Shown here one piece after another: positions 35,911-48,704 of a stretch of DNA of 64,000 nucleotides (position 1 is the first letter of the stretch; the number at the start of each line of letters is the position of its first letter). Location: contig JANATF010000003.1 in the NCBI GenBank assembly GCA_029449245.1, forward strand, positions 3,286,001 through 3,350,000, in the 5' to 3' direction. This stretch comes from Mortierella alpina. Its lineage: Eukaryota; Mortierellomycota; Mortierellomycetes; Mortierellales; Mortierellaceae. The notes below the pieces were generated by a model. It was not told where the DNA came from and did no database searches. It saw nothing but the letters and a program-made list of their open reading frames with translations. The translations under genes and the position numbers were made by a program.

Positions 35911-36471
35911 CATTGTACATACAATGAACGGCGTCTGACAGCACACAAGCACGTGCATAGGTCGCCCAAAAATCCATCGACTTTTCTGATCCTTCGTTGT
36001 CATCTCATAGTCCATGAATCCTATTTTATGAAGAGGAAGAGTTGATCTTCAGGCTACTCAAATGATGTACTTGGAATATGGTGCTGTAACAACAAATATT
36101 CAAAACATCGGCTCTTATCCAGAGCGAAACAATAAAACAATAAAAAAAACCACATTCACACACCGTAAACTAGTATTCAAGCGCTTGGAACACATTTGGG
36201 ATACACGAAGCGCATCTGTTGCACTCTGTGCTCTCACTGCAGTGATGGGTAAACAAGCGCCACTTTTGAAGCAAAGGAGCACCTGCCATTGGTCTTTCAA
36301 TCAGCGCGTCTCTGTGTCTTGCAGTTGTTCCAGTGAGATGTCGATCGGATCGTGCGTTTTTGTTGTTTTTTCTCCCGCTCTCGGCTCTGGCTCACTCTTT
36401 TGCTTAGTTTCGTTTATATCTCAGTGGCGGCACTAGACGATATACCTCATTTTTCACTCTAAACCCCACGC

Positions 36472-36493
36472 AATAACAATAATAATAATAATA
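36472..36493 (+). repeat. (AAT)n microsatellite
   Basis: This is a short tandem run of AAT/AATA units in the gene-poor region. Confidence 0.75.
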
Positions 36494-39400
36494 TATGACA
36501 CCCAAATGCTACTCCTTCGGCCGAACACAAAGTGAGCGAAGGACAAATGGCATTGAACAAATGTGCTTCCGTTTGGCACACACCGCGATACAGTTTCCGT
36601 CTAAACTTGCCAGTTTCGGAGCACAGGAGATCAAATAGCCGCAGCCTATCACAGCGAATGAATATTCCGAGTCGTCTCTACTGAACGTATGGACCACCCT
36701 TTTAGTCTGCGGAGCAAAATACAAAGATGGGTTTTAAAATAAAATTGCGGGCGGGCTAGGCGGGCTGGGCGGGTCGATCATGAGGTTCTGGGGATCAAAG
36801 GTCAATCAACGAGCCGAAGACGGGAGGGAAGGACCCCACTAAAATTTTTTTGTGGCAAAAAAAAAAAAAAGAGCGCAAGAGACGGGAGATAGATGGAAGA
36901 AGACGTCTAGAGTAGGAAAATCATTCCAGGCTTCTGTTCTCGTTCTTGCCAACACGCTAAAGTTTGTGTTTTTGTGTAGCTGACCGCGCGTTATATTACA
37001 GTATGTAGTTTGGCGAAGATGGAATAAAGTCAGGTCACGTCATGCACCCAGCGCTTTTTTTTTATGTTTTTGGAGTTTGGGTGCTATCCATCTCGACGGC
37101 AAATTGCGTCTCAACCCAGAGGAACCTTCCACTGAATCTCATCTGAGAATCGCTGGGTACGGCTTTGAGCCACCGTGCCAATGAGCCAACGATTCATTTT
37201 AAAACGTAAGAAAAGGAATGTCCATTAAACCGAAGGCACGCAGAAAATAGAAAATGGCCTCGGCAGTCATAACAAACAAGGAGCAGCGAATACTGTAGAA
37301 GAGTCAAGGACTCCGAGACCCTCCAGCCAACAGAGCAGATACTGGGTTAAGTGAACGAGACCGCATAGGAAACGTCATGTCTAGAAAGCTGGGCGTATGT
37401 CTCAGCACACTGGGAACCTTTTTCTTACACAAGGTTGGCTCTCAGGCTAGATCTTTCCCCCCCCCTTTGACAGGCGGATCTGTCTCATTTTGTACTCCTG
37501 TCTTGTAATCCAAGTGCATCATTGTGAACCAAAGTGGGCGATCGCAGCCTCTTACCGACTCTAAAAGACATGCAGTCCAAAGCAGCTAAACCAGATGGTG
37601 AGGGACTAGAGGCGCTCGGTAAGGAGGGCGAGCGATGGGGAGAGAGTGGATAGGGTCGCACAGGGGAAAAGCGAGGTCGGAAAAGGGGGCTTGCACATCG
37701 CAAGGACATATGACTGAAAGCAAGCACAATCCGAGGGGTTAGGCAGAGAGGAAGGCAGGCAAAATGCATTTTTCACGGACATGATAGGACACGCAGCATG
37801 CACAAAGCACTCGGCACAGAACCCACACTGTGGTCATTGGCGGATAATCTGAACAGGCGGCCATGCCTTTCCCGATGTGTTTGGAACACAAGGCTTGGCC
37901 TTTTTCGTGCCAGTGTTGCTTCTCGATGATGGGATGTATCTGTTGACCAAACGGTGAATTGAGATATATTGCACAACTTGAAGTTAACCAATAAAGAGAA
38001 GAGTTCTCTTCCCTTCTCGATCTTCCACGACCTCAGAGTGCTTGTGCTGCATCATCTGCGTCTGCTCTACACTGTGTGTACTGTACATAGGTTAATGTGC
38101 ATGCAAAGGCGACTAGTTTGGTCTCTTACTGCAGTCCCAAAAGTATATGAAAAGGTGTATGAGCACACACCACAGGTGGGAGGCAGGTGAATGTGAGCAA
38201 AGGACAGGAGGGAGGGGACAGGGATCTGCGGATAACCTTGCGATGCACGCTTGCATTGTGTCCTATTTTCTCTTAGCCATTGGGCGCAAATTTGGTTGCC
38301 ATTTGTTGCTGGTCGATCCTTCTATCTGGACTATGGTTGGGAAAGGAAACTAAAGCGAGCGCCATCGTCGGTTCACCATGCAGCCGATAGCCACTTACTC
38401 GATCGTGGCCAAGGCTTGAATAATCATTGCGGCATGACTACTACCTTGAATAGGTACTTCATATCTCTGCAAAGGTATATGTGCATGACGCACTTTCTTT
38501 GAAGCCGAAATGAAGGCGCCCTTTCGCTGGTCCCTCCTGTCTTTGGAGCTGTCTCTGTCTCGCCTTAATGGACAAGCGAGCGTCCTCCCTTCTACGGTGG
38601 GAGAGGGCTGTCTGTGATGGCGTGTATTTTTAGGTCTGACGTTGTTTGCGTGAGCAGATTTCCTTCTCGCAGGGGAGGGTGGCCTTTTTGGACTTTGAGC
38701 TGGTGTCAGGCACAGCGGGTGGTGCGTAAGACGGTGTTGAGGAAGTCGAAATTTTCGAGCGGCTGTCAGCATTCTAGGCCCTGGGAAGACATTTCTGACA
38801 GGCTGAGGGGGCATCAACAATATAGAAATTCAAAAGTGATCTTCAGTCTATCAAACCCAAACGGAACTAGACTAGGTCCGGCGTCCACACAACACCACAT
38901 CGATGTACCAAACCATAAATATATATAACACAGGCAGGCGCGGGCGGGCGGACAGATGGACGTTTGGATATGACTTCCCTCTTTTTTTTTTGTTAAGGTT
39001 CATATTGATTCTCTATCGGTAAGCTGATCGGTCCAGGGGATTGAAACCAATGCGTGTCTTCGACTCAATAGAACAAAGCATACTCCGAACCTTAACCTTC
39101 CAGCACGTTTGAAGCAGCAAATGACAAACCGGTTCTACTACCAGTCATGGGTACAACGCAAGCGTGGCGACCAGGTTGGCTTGAGAATGTAGAGGTGCAA
39201 GTATATTCGTGTACTTTGGACCGTTTATGTACTTTCGATGCAATGGACGGTAACCTGCCGATGCATCGGTTTGCCGACCACACGACTTTGCTGCAAGAGC
39301 CACCTAAATCGTTCACTCAGGGTACGTATCTAGCTTGGACTTGTCCAAAAAGATCCTCACCATGTGGGCTAAACCGTGCTTGGTTGTGAGCAGAGAGCCG

Positions 39401-42111
39401 AGAGCGGTACTATGGTCTACTATACATGTAGACTACAGGAAGACTAAGAAGGTTGTCGCGCAAACGGCAATGGACGCATTAGACATGAAATATGCTGATG
39501 TATGTTTTGAGGTGTAAACTGGTACGCTCGTGGGAGACCATTGAAACTGCACCGTCAGCCAGCGGGACGAAGAACCTGCAGGACATGTCTTGGTTGCAGG
39601 ACCCACAACAGTGGGTCACGTCACTGACAAACAGAGCGGAGGCAGATTGTTCGTGACCAATGGAGGGGAAAGAGGAAAGTGGAGGCTGCATAGGTTGCCT
39701 CTTTGCATAAAACCACAATATACTCGTGCATTATGTCCATGAATATGTCTCTTGTGGTACAGTAAGATATTCGGTGCCAGAAGAGCATTGGGTAAGGGCC
39801 AAGGGCCAGCCATTCAGAGGTCAGCGTCATGCACGCCGAGACTTCTTTGCTTTGAAAGGCTCGCTGACCCCGATCTGCTACCGCGCATGCAGGCATGGGG
39901 CCTCAGAAGCAGCGAAAGACTAGATAGAGTACACATCAAATTGCAGCGACTTTAGTAGCATGTGTCAGCTCTGTACGTTCATGCCATCTCCCTACCATAT
40001 TAGTTGCGTATTTGAGTTTCTGCACGATCGATCGCCCTCTGTGCTTGGTCCTCCTCTGATATTCACACCCCTTGCACCCCCCCCCCCCGCCCGTCGCTGT
40101 TCAACTATGCACTCGACAAAAATCAAGCATCAACGCACAGGACTTCAGACTTTTGCAAATATGGGGCAAGGCACCGTGCTTGGAGTAGGCCTGGAATCGC
40201 TGCCGTTTGTCCCCAGTCGGCTGAGGCCTATCCTCTGAGCCCTGTTGTTCATAACGTAAGTTTCTCGCTCTCAATTCTTTGCGGCCTCTGAGCTCCCATT
40301 TCCGTTGTCACATAATATATTATTTTTTTCACACTTTGCGTTCCTTTGCAATTGGCAGACGGAAACTTTGGTTATTGAAGGCTCTTTATTGTCTTCTGGT
40401 GGAATGCATATTTCTCGTTGTAATTCCTGCTCTGCCCTTGGCGATACAGTAGGAGCTCGGCCTCAATGGTCTAAACTAGAGCAGCATTTTTGGTTTGATC
40501 ATCGCTCATCCGTGGGGCTGCCCCAGTCGAGGTACCAAAAGAGAGTTTCCTGATACTCAAGCTGCGTACTGTGAAAAGGGCTTATTGGCCAGAGAGGTTC
40601 CTTGATCAGGCACAGCATCCGCCAATGGGGACCTCGGGGACCTCGACATGTCTAGCCGACCACCGAGCTCCCCGGAATCGACCCACAGGTACATTGTAAT
40701 CTCATGTCTAGACTTAAAGATATGCGGCGGTGTTCACAACTTCCGCAGGGACCATGGGGGTACCCGTCAACACCCAGGCCATCATGCTCTCGACTAGACT
40801 ACAATATCGAACGGCCTGTGAAAAACAAAAGATTCAATGGCCGGAAAGGGGAAAATCGCCACACGAGCGGCTGCAAAGTAGATCAGAAAGAGAGAGAGAA
40901 AAAACAACAACAAACTTTAATGCTGAGCCAGAGGAGTGCATGCTGTATATTGAACGGGTCGTGCTGCTAGTCTACGATCCATGCGAATGAGGTCCGCCAT
41001 CGGTACATCAAGCCTTTGCCCTGAGTGCACAATGTGGATAATCCCCAAACATGTGAGAACTCGGCCCATTCGCCAACTATCGGATGCTCGAGAGAGGTGG
41101 GTGGGTGCGAATGACTGGCTTGCTTTTGGTTTTATTATGCTCATCCATGTAGGTTTGCTGCTTTTTGTGCGACAAACAAAGATCAACCCTTCCACAATTG
41201 ACTATAGAACGTATAATGGATCACCTTGGTACATAATCGCAGAGAAGGGGGTATACAACACGGCACGGCGTGTCATCACTCTCACGCCCAATGCCCCTTC
41301 TTCTTTGCGATCTGTACCCCTTTTCCCTTCATCGCTTCTTTTCTTCTGTCAAAAAAAAGAAGATCCAGGGATAGAGTCTCTGGCAATAGCGGGGATTGCA
41401 GAGACATAGAGATCAAGACAAATATGAATAATACATCAAAGGGTGAGGTGCATGGGTGTCTGTGCATGTACAGTAGTCCTCCTTTGTTTTTTTACTAGCC
41501 TATATTTGACTTGATCAGACTGGGACCGATGCACTATTGCTGTATTGTCGCGTAGTCGCAAAACTCTCCCTAGCAGCCTTCGTGCTTTGCACGGAGGGAA
41601 GGAGGGATGAGAGTGAAGCAAAAAAAAGTAGCATGCCGATAAATCCAAAATCAGTACATGTCGATCAGGGACTCTTCCCATTCCACAGCTGACTGTGGTA
41701 GCTCACATCTTGCTGCTGAACTCCACTTTCAAAATGAGGTTGTAGATATCCCACTAACTTGTAGAGAGAGGATGTGCAATGGACTTGGAAAAGGGAAAGG
41801 AAACGGACGGATGGCGTAAAGAGAGAGACAATAAGGGGTGGGCATATATGAATCGACCTAAACCTATCGGTCTTGCTGCTTGACACATCGCATCAACGAC
41901 GATCATTCAGGTCTGTTCCACTACTTTGGATCCATAATGATAGTGCGGTAAGAAAAAAGCACGGCGTGGTTCGATTATGGCTACACCTGAACACCAAAAA
42001 CCATCATGTCCAAACAAGGCAGAGAGATCGCCAAAGTGGATGGTTGCGGCGTAGTGTTCTTTTACCAATGCGATGGCATCCTTGCGTTGCTACTGTCATT
42101 CAGGAGCGTCA

Positions 42112-42129
42112 GGGGGGGGGGGGGGGGGG
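42112..42129 (+). repeat. Poly-G run (18 nt)
   Basis: Eighteen consecutive G residues occur in the gene-poor region. The length may be unreliable in assembly. Confidence 0.9.
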
Positions 42130-42979
42130 AAGTGGAGAGTCGAGTTCCAAGGAAGTAGTGAAGTAGAGAGTTCAAATCGTTTCCTGTACGCCCGGGCATG
42201 ACTCCCCTTTCATCAAGATCTCGAGCTCTTTTCCAGAGCGCCGTGGATTTGTATGATGTTTTGGGACTGAATGTATACCGTCTCAGGTTCAGAAGACGGC
42301 TGGTGAAGTTCAAACATCCAGTTGCCCCAGAGATATTTGGGAGAAACATAAAAACGATGAGGGAGCAGGAACTGAATAGAAGTGAGGAGAAGGGTAGAAA
42401 GACACTAAACGTACATGTGCTCGTTTCCCAAATCTCGTACTCTACGCCAACTTTTTTCTGAATGTTAAAGAATAAGATCGCCTTTGGAGAGATGAAATAT
42501 GCGATGCACATCATCCGAACAGCACGAACAGATGATCCGCACACACAAAGGCCGATAGAAGGCCAAGAACAGCAGGCACGCTGTACAGTAGTGGATATGT
42601 GTGCACGCATACATTCTCCATGGAAGGACCGGATGGCGCACTTACGTCTGGACGACTGAACCTAATTCCACCCGGGCGGGCCTTGCCTTTCCCTTGCTTT
42701 TTTTTTCTCTCTTGTGTGGCTAGAGTAATGCAGGTCCGATTGAATGGATGGCAGTGGGGAAGTGGGGGGCAATCTGGGTGCACTTGGTTCACGCAAGGAC
42801 GACACTAGCTGAATAGTACATCGCTATTGAAAACATAAAAACTAGATTCAGGCTGGCCTATCCGATTGAATTGGGTGAGTACTTTGCGTCCGACCAATCG
42901 ACATCTGCACGCCCTGGAGATATGCCAATCCCACTGTATTAGATACAATACCAACCAATCGCCACGGCCAGAGCAACCT

Positions 42980-45240
42980 TCTTTTTTTATGGTTGTTGTG
43001 CGCTTCCCTTCGTTCTTCGATCTCGTCCCTCGCTCTCTCTCTCACTTTCTCTCTCTTCTCTCTCTTTCCTTTCTCACTTTCTCGCTTTCTCGCTTTCCTC
43101 TCCCTCTCCCTCTCGCCTCCTCTCCTCCACTCCCTCCACGCCCTCGCTCGCTCTACCTTTCGCCCCACCCTTCGCTCCTCACACTCCTCTCCTCTGCATT
43201 ATCTCTGTCTGCCTCGAGCGATCCTGCACACTTGCAAGCGGGTGAGTGCCACTACAACAAGACCTTTTTTTGCGTCTGATTCCGAGATCTGCATCTTTTT
43301 GGCACACAACGCCCAGGAACAGGTTCAGTATCCAGTAATGTGTCTGGCCCTCAGGGCTTTAGACCTTACTTTCTTTCCTTTCCTGTGCTGTCACTGGTGA
43401 GCCACTTTGCGGGCTATGTATCTCTCTGGGTCGGGCCTGCTCTCATCACGTCCTCGCCCGACAAAGAGGCCGATGGTGTGCCCACGCTGGGCGCCAGCCA
43501 GTTTGACCACTTTTTCTCTTCCACACTTTTCCCGCCCCCCTCGTCTTTTCTCTTCACGCACTCTCGCACTCTGATCCTCGACCATCGTGCACCCGCCCTT
43601 ACCCTCAATCTCACACTTTCACTTTCATTCGCTCTCATCTCTCGCTCCCTTCCTCCACTTTGTACACTCGCTCTCTCCTCCTCTTCTCTACTTTTCTGCC
43701 TACTCCCAACTCTCGACCTTCGTACCTTGCTCGTTGCCCGATCTCCCCCCCTTATCCTCCTGCTGCATCGCTATCCCTTATTTCTCTTGCTTTCGTTCTC
43801 GGTCTGTTTAATCTGTCATAGCATCTCGAGCCCAGCCCCGCCTCCTTTTGACCTTTCATAGCCTAGGCGACCCTGCTTCTTGGCTACGCCTTTCACTCTC
43901 TTTTTTTATTCTTTCTTTCTCTGGTCCTTCGCCTTTCCTCACTCCACAACCTGCCCTTCATATCCATCTGATTACGAAGGTCGTGAACAAACTCCCGCTC
44001 CTTGCTTCACAAACGACCGGTCTAGCTGGTAGAGCCTTTTTTTTCATCCTCCCTTCTGCATTCTCGACACCTCTTTGCGCACCTTTCATCGCAACTTACC
44101 ACAAGGAAGTTTTGTTATTCCTACAGACACAGTCTGGCCCAAACATAGTCCGCGGAAGAAAAGAAGCTGCAAAGAGTATTGGCAACGAAACTGCAGAGTA
44201 AGAGACTAAACAGGAAAATCTTTTAGGTTGCGGCAGGTGCATTCGCAGCTCTCTTTTTCTCTCTTCCTTCCCTCTCCCCTCCCCTCCCCTCCCCTCCCCT
44301 CCCTGTATTATGTTATATTTCCAAGATTGTTGAGTAATGCAGTTGACCCTTGCTCTTATTGCTTTACATGCGCTCCATTGGGTTGGATATTCAGGGCTCA
44401 ATCATTGGCGGTTTAGCTGTGTTTTTCGCAAGGTGTATCTGATTGATTGATGATTGTACAGATTTCGGGGTACTGTTCGGTGCGGGGAGACAGCAGCACA
44501 TGCACGCACTGCCCCCTGCACTATCGAGCGAGCGTTGTTCGACTGGACGGTGGGACAGACATTAATGAAGTCTTGCCGCAATTTCAAAGAGCGCACAAAA
44601 GAGCGAAAGAGTGGAAGAGGGAACAGAGAGGCGATCGAACACAAGGAAAGGGAGGCTCTAAGGATGATCGTCGGTCGATTTGTCGCCGTTTCATTCCATC
44701 CTGGGTTATAGCTATATCCCTGACATTTCACTCAAAAGAATGCTTTGCTTACATTTCATCGTATGTCCTCTGTCCTCTCCTCGTCCTTTGAAGGATCTTC
44801 TCACCCTCCTAATGAGGCAGGAGTGGAGGATTCGCAGAGAGCCACGGTGATATGTGCGCTATTATGCATGCTTATGCGTGTTTTCATCATCAGGTCATCG
44901 CCCAGTTCGTTCCATTTTTCCCGGTCCTTGACCCTCTGTTCGCTTCTTTGTGTCTCCTTTTCCATCTGCACTACCAACGCGGCCACCACAACTGTGGTCT
45001 TGCTCACAGGCCGACGGTTTCTGTCCCGCCACGGCTTGTTCGTCCCTCCCTTCTTCCCCTCTCCTCTGTTTTTTTCCCTTGCCTCCTTTAATTTATTGCG
45101 ATCATCGTCTCGGCCACGATATCTCTCCTCGTCCAGTGTCAAAAAGAATCGTAATCTAATGAATCCCTTTTTCTCTCTCTCTTCTCTTCTCGTCTTTTTT
45201 CGGTCTGGCTCTAGCTCCAATCGATCGCTCTGCCGCTTCT
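42980..45240 (+). repeat. Pyrimidine-rich block upstream of the C2H2 factor
   Basis: The plus strand is dominated by CT, CTTT and CCCT units with few purine runs. It includes a (CCCCT)n run at 44271-44303. It is interrupted by mixed sequence near 43200-43500 and 44090-44700. This produces long stop-poor frames that are not genes. Confidence 0.7.
44271..44303 (+). repeat. (CCCCT)n minisatellite
   Basis: About six tandem CCCCT units lie inside the pyrimidine-rich block. Confidence 0.85.
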
Positions 45241-45479
45241 TGCTCGTTATTATCGGTCGGCCAAGACAGGCAGGGGCTGACCTGACGCAAAGAGACAAAG
45301 AACACAACAAGAGTCCTTAACCAGTAGATTCGACAGTAGCAGGAGAGCGAAGGCATCCTTTTGCCCGATCTGTCGCTCAAAGACATCTCCAGGTGTCACC
45401 CGAGGAACAAGGGACAGCAAGCCATCATTTTTCCTGCGACCGGCGAGCTGCATCCGAGGACAACACACGAAAGCGCACC

Positions 45480-48400
45480 ATGCTTCCCTCCATCCGTCAC
45501 TTGCTTGATTCCGATCCACCCGTTTCGCAGCCTAAAACCTCGTTCAGCTGTTCGTCCACCTCCTCGCCCCTTCCTTCCTCATCCTCCACATCCACAGCCA
45601 TGCCCAGCACCGCTGTACACCCCACACACAATCAAAAGTCACCAGGTCTGAAGCAGAGCGATATGATGGTTGGACCAGAACAGCCCTATCTGCAGCGTAA
45701 TACCCCACAGCACCGCGAACCGCATCATCACCCCCATCCTCCATACGAGCCCCTTCATCCGCCTCTACCCCATTCACAGTTCCGGGAGTATCACGGCCGG
45801 GTCAAGATGGAAGGCGTACCTAACGGGCATGCCCGCGACCATAACGATTACCATCCGTCCGAATCACACCACGACCCTGCTTTCTCGCCGCTCTCACACT
45901 CACGCTCACACCCACGAAAGGATCCAGCCCTGCACTTGCCAACTACAGATTCAACTGAAGAGTCCAGGCGGTCTCATGGGTCTATGGCCACTTCAACCTG
46001 GCAATCAACGCACAGTCCGCGTTCTCATGGCCAAGGCGCCAGTCCTCCAAATTCTTCACACACCTCTGTGTACTTGTCCTCGCACAGGCCACAACCAACG
46101 CGGTCGTCCCCACACGATCCTTCGCTGACCTCGTCCTCCTCGTCAGCGTCTCCCTCCCCCTCCATCTCAACCACAACAGTTACGTCTGCGACCTTGACCA
46201 CGGATGCCATTACCTCTGTCACTCAAGAAACAGCTGCAGCGAGCATCAGCGATGCGCGTCCCACCTATTCCTATGCCCATGGTCACGGTCTGTCTGCACG
46301 GTCCTCTAACAGAGACTCGAGAGAGTACTCTGGCAATGGTTATCCCACCAACGCTCCACAGACGGTCGATCGTGAAGACATTCGAACTCTATCTCCCTCT
46401 GGTGGCCTTGTCCAGCACGCTCCAAAACACGCACCGCACGCTTCGTATGCTTACAGAGACGGCGATCGGCAAGACTCCAGCTACCATCGACAACAGCCGT
46501 CTCACCTGTTGACGTCCTCCTACGGAAATGAGCCACCTGCAACAAGGATATCAAGGCCTCCTCCCGAGCACAATCTAGACCAGCGTAGTCACTATTACTC
46601 TTCTGACCATACGGAGATTCATGGAAGCACACCGAGTCGCCGAGCCCAACCCCAGGAGGGATCGCAGGACCATCAGGCGAACCAGCATCATGCTGGCCCC
46701 CCTTCAACCACCCTGCGTCGACCGATCAGCCCCATGGATGGCTACGCCTCTGGTCCTTCTCATGCACACGAACATCAACCCCCCGCTGTCCGTACTCACT
46801 CATCCTCTCCGCCGTCGCCACCACCAGCAACCGTGTCGACGGCCGAAGGACGATACGAGCGGCCTCATGACTGGCCCACCGAGAGCGAGCGACACAACTG
46901 GAGATATGGATCCTACTCTCCTCCAGGAGGCGCTGTCTCGCACTCGGCACCCTCCCCATATGAAACCCACCCCCGTCAACTCTCATCGGACGGTTCATCC
47001 TACCCGCCTCCCTCTAATGCCCACCACAACTCCCACCCCTCACTTCAGCAACAGCAGCCGCCCCTGCCATTGTATGACCATGTCCGCGAATCGGACCAAA
47101 GACACCATCCTAGCCATCCATCGGCACACCCGTTTTACTATGAACGGCCACCCGTCCTCGATCAGTCCAAGCGGCATCAGCTCCCTGCAGCTGCGGCACC
47201 GTCATCTGCTTCTCGAGAGACGCGGTCGCCGAGACTAATGGGGACCCAGCCGCATGGCCTGGCGGCACGCTCAGAGCGGTTAGCGTCGCCCAGTCCCTCA
47301 CATCCCTACCATACTTCATCCCACCTACCTCGAGCATATGCGGCCCATCCAGTCGAGGGCGATGTCGCTTCTCGCTCAACAGCGAACGGCCGACCTCAAG
47401 ATGCTCACTTTCGTTCAGGTGAGGGCTCCTTGCAAGGACCTTCTATATCGTCACGACCCCATACTCTCAGCTTTACGCATTCTGCCCAGCCAAGGTACCA
47501 ACGCGGTGAAGGCGCACCCTCTCAGGACCACGCCTTTGAAGAGACTTTGGACGAAGATCGAGGTCATGTGGCCGTGAAGCGTGAGCCTGACGTAGATCGA
47601 TTACGCGACGGCAACTGGAGCGATGGTGCAGCAGGACAGGAGCCCAGGGCTGGTCACAGCAAGAGGGGTGCTCAGGAAACATACTCCGAGTTCAAGTCTA
47701 CTCTGTCGGCGTCATACTGGAAAGAGTCCCAGCGCGTCATCCGAGCTTCAGTTTCTGAAAGTGATCTTTTGACTGCTGAGGCGTCTCAGAGACAGGCTGC
47801 CTCTCGGATCGACTATCCTGAGGACGATCTAGAGGAAGGTGACGATCAAGATGAGGTGGATGAAGATGAGAGCGATCAGATTGACGAACTTGAGGAAGAT
47901 GAGGAGGAGAAGGAGCATATCCGTGTTAGGTCGGACGAGGGATTGCAGTACTCTTATCGTCAGCATCCCGATGGACAACGAGGGGTCCCTGATGATCGTC
48001 GACACCAGCAGCAGCAGCAACATCCTTATGGTTTTGACTATGATCGGGAATCGAAGCGTTCGTTTGCTGGATATGGACCACCTCGATCAAGGGAAGCACC
48101 ACCCGAGTTCAGCCAACGTGGACTCCCTCCGCCTCATCAGCACCGTTATCCTCCTCATCACTCTCACCACCCTCAGGCACACTCCTATCATGGCTCGCCC
48201 GTGCAGCCGCAGTCGCAAGAGTTCTCCTCCTCTCATCAGCAGCAGCAACAACAGCAACAGCAGCAGTATCAAAGCCGGCCAATGCACATTCCACAGCACC
48301 CTCGCTCGTACTCGTACCCTCATCAGAATTCGGGGCCATACCATCAGCATGGTGGACCGCAGTACCAGTCGCTGCCCTCGAACCTGGCCTTGCCGAGTGC

Positions 48401-48704
48401 TGCCCATCCTTCGAGCCCGAAGCCACCTAATCGACGAGGACCGTACCTGTCGCGTCAGCGGGCGCTTCTGGCGGGTCTGGAGACGACCTCGCCGTCGAGC
48501 CGGTACCAGTGTCAATATTGCCACAAGCGGTTCAGCCGACCAAGCTCCCTTCGCATTCACACGTACTCGCATACGGGCGAGCGGCCATTCAAGTGCAGTG
48601 AGGAAGGATGCGGGCGGCAGTTCTCGGTGCAGAGCAACATGCGTCGCCATCTGCGCGTACATCGAATGGGCCGCATGAGACCCGAGTTTCCACCTCGGGA
48701 CTAA
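45480..48704 (+). CDS. C2H2 zinc-finger transcription factor
   Basis: A single-exon gene of 1074 aa. It opens MLPSIRHLLDSD, a short hydrophobic N-terminal motif seen in several fungal C2H2 regulators. Most of the chain is disordered, rich in Ser, Pro, His and Gln. An acidic stretch lies at about residues 780-818 (EEGDDQDEVDEDESDQIDELEEDEEEKE region). A sumoylation-type site VKRE occurs near residue 700, and a run of glutamines near residue 923. Two adjacent C2H2 fingers close the protein: C-x2-C from about residue 1011 (QCQYCHKRFSRPSSLRIH) linked by TGERPFKC to a second finger with C-x4-C spacing (CSEEGCGRQFSVQSNMRRH). These point to sequence-specific DNA binding in the nucleus. ATG 45480 (cgcaccATGC) begins the conserved motif and is preferred over upstream in-frame codons. 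Target genes are unknown. Confidence 0.93.
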   Translation: MLPSIRHLLDSDPPVSQPKTSFSCSSTSSPLPSSSSTSTAMPSTAVHPTHNQKSPGLKQSDMMVGPEQPYLQRNTPQHREPHHHPHPPYEPLHPPLPHSQFREYHGRVKMEGVPNGHARDHNDYHPSESHHDPAFSPLSHSRSHPRKDPALHLPTTDSTEESRRSHGSMATSTWQSTHSPRSHGQGASPPNSSHTSVYLSSHRPQPTRSSPHDPSLTSSSSSASPSPSISTTTVTSATLTTDAITSVTQETAAASISDARPTYSYAHGHGLSARSSNRDSREYSGNGYPTNAPQTVDREDIRTLSPSGGLVQHAPKHAPHASYAYRDGDRQDSSYHRQQPSHLLTSSYGNEPPATRISRPPPEHNLDQRSHYYSSDHTEIHGSTPSRRAQPQEGSQDHQANQHHAGPPSTTLRRPISPMDGYASGPSHAHEHQPPAVRTHSSSPPSPPPATVSTAEGRYERPHDWPTESERHNWRYGSYSPPGGAVSHSAPSPYETHPRQLSSDGSSYPPPSNAHHNSHPSLQQQQPPLPLYDHVRESDQRHHPSHPSAHPFYYERPPVLDQSKRHQLPAAAAPSSASRETRSPRLMGTQPHGLAARSERLASPSPSHPYHTSSHLPRAYAAHPVEGDVASRSTANGRPQDAHFRSGEGSLQGPSISSRPHTLSFTHSAQPRYQRGEGAPSQDHAFEETLDEDRGHVAVKREPDVDRLRDGNWSDGAAGQEPRAGHSKRGAQETYSEFKSTLSASYWKESQRVIRASVSESDLLTAEASQRQAASRIDYPEDDLEEGDDQDEVDEDESDQIDELEEDEEEKEHIRVRSDEGLQYSYRQHPDGQRGVPDDRRHQQQQQHPYGFDYDRESKRSFAGYGPPRSREAPPEFSQRGLPPPHQHRYPPHHSHHPQAHSYHGSPVQPQSQEFSSSHQQQQQQQQQQYQSRPMHIPQHPRSYSYPHQNSGPYHQHGGPQYQSLPSNLALPSAAHPSSPKPPNRRGPYLSRQRALLAGLETTSPSSRYQCQYCHKRFSRPSSLRIHTYSHTGERPFKCSEEGCGRQFSVQSNMRRHLRVHRMGRMRPEFPPRD

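Larger units (their letters stand above)
35911..45479. other. Long gene-poor region (9.6 kb) upstream of the C2H2 factor
   Basis: I find no convincing coding exon on either strand. Open frames are short or arise from low-complexity sequence. The left part (36-42 kb) is mixed sequence with an (AAT)n run at 36472-36493, a C run near 40077-40088 and G18 at 42112-42129. From about 42.97 kb the plus strand becomes strongly pyrimidine-rich until about 45.2 kb. Likely contents are the 5' regulatory region and long 5' UTR of the transcription factor gene, and possibly unannotated ncRNA; this is inference. Confidence 0.5.

Noticed and set aside
38395-38820. 141-codon minus-strand open frame in the gene-poor region
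   Set aside because: It is Pro/Arg/His-rich with no family similarity and no flanking exons; chance is the simpler explanation, although a small gene cannot be excluded.
42198-42461. 87-codon plus-strand frame with basic composition
   Set aside because: It is short and isolated, without a recognisable domain or upstream and downstream exons.
43340-43861. 173-codon plus-strand open frame
   Set aside because: It lies in the CT-rich block, where Ser/Leu/Pro/Phe-only translation and few stops are expected.
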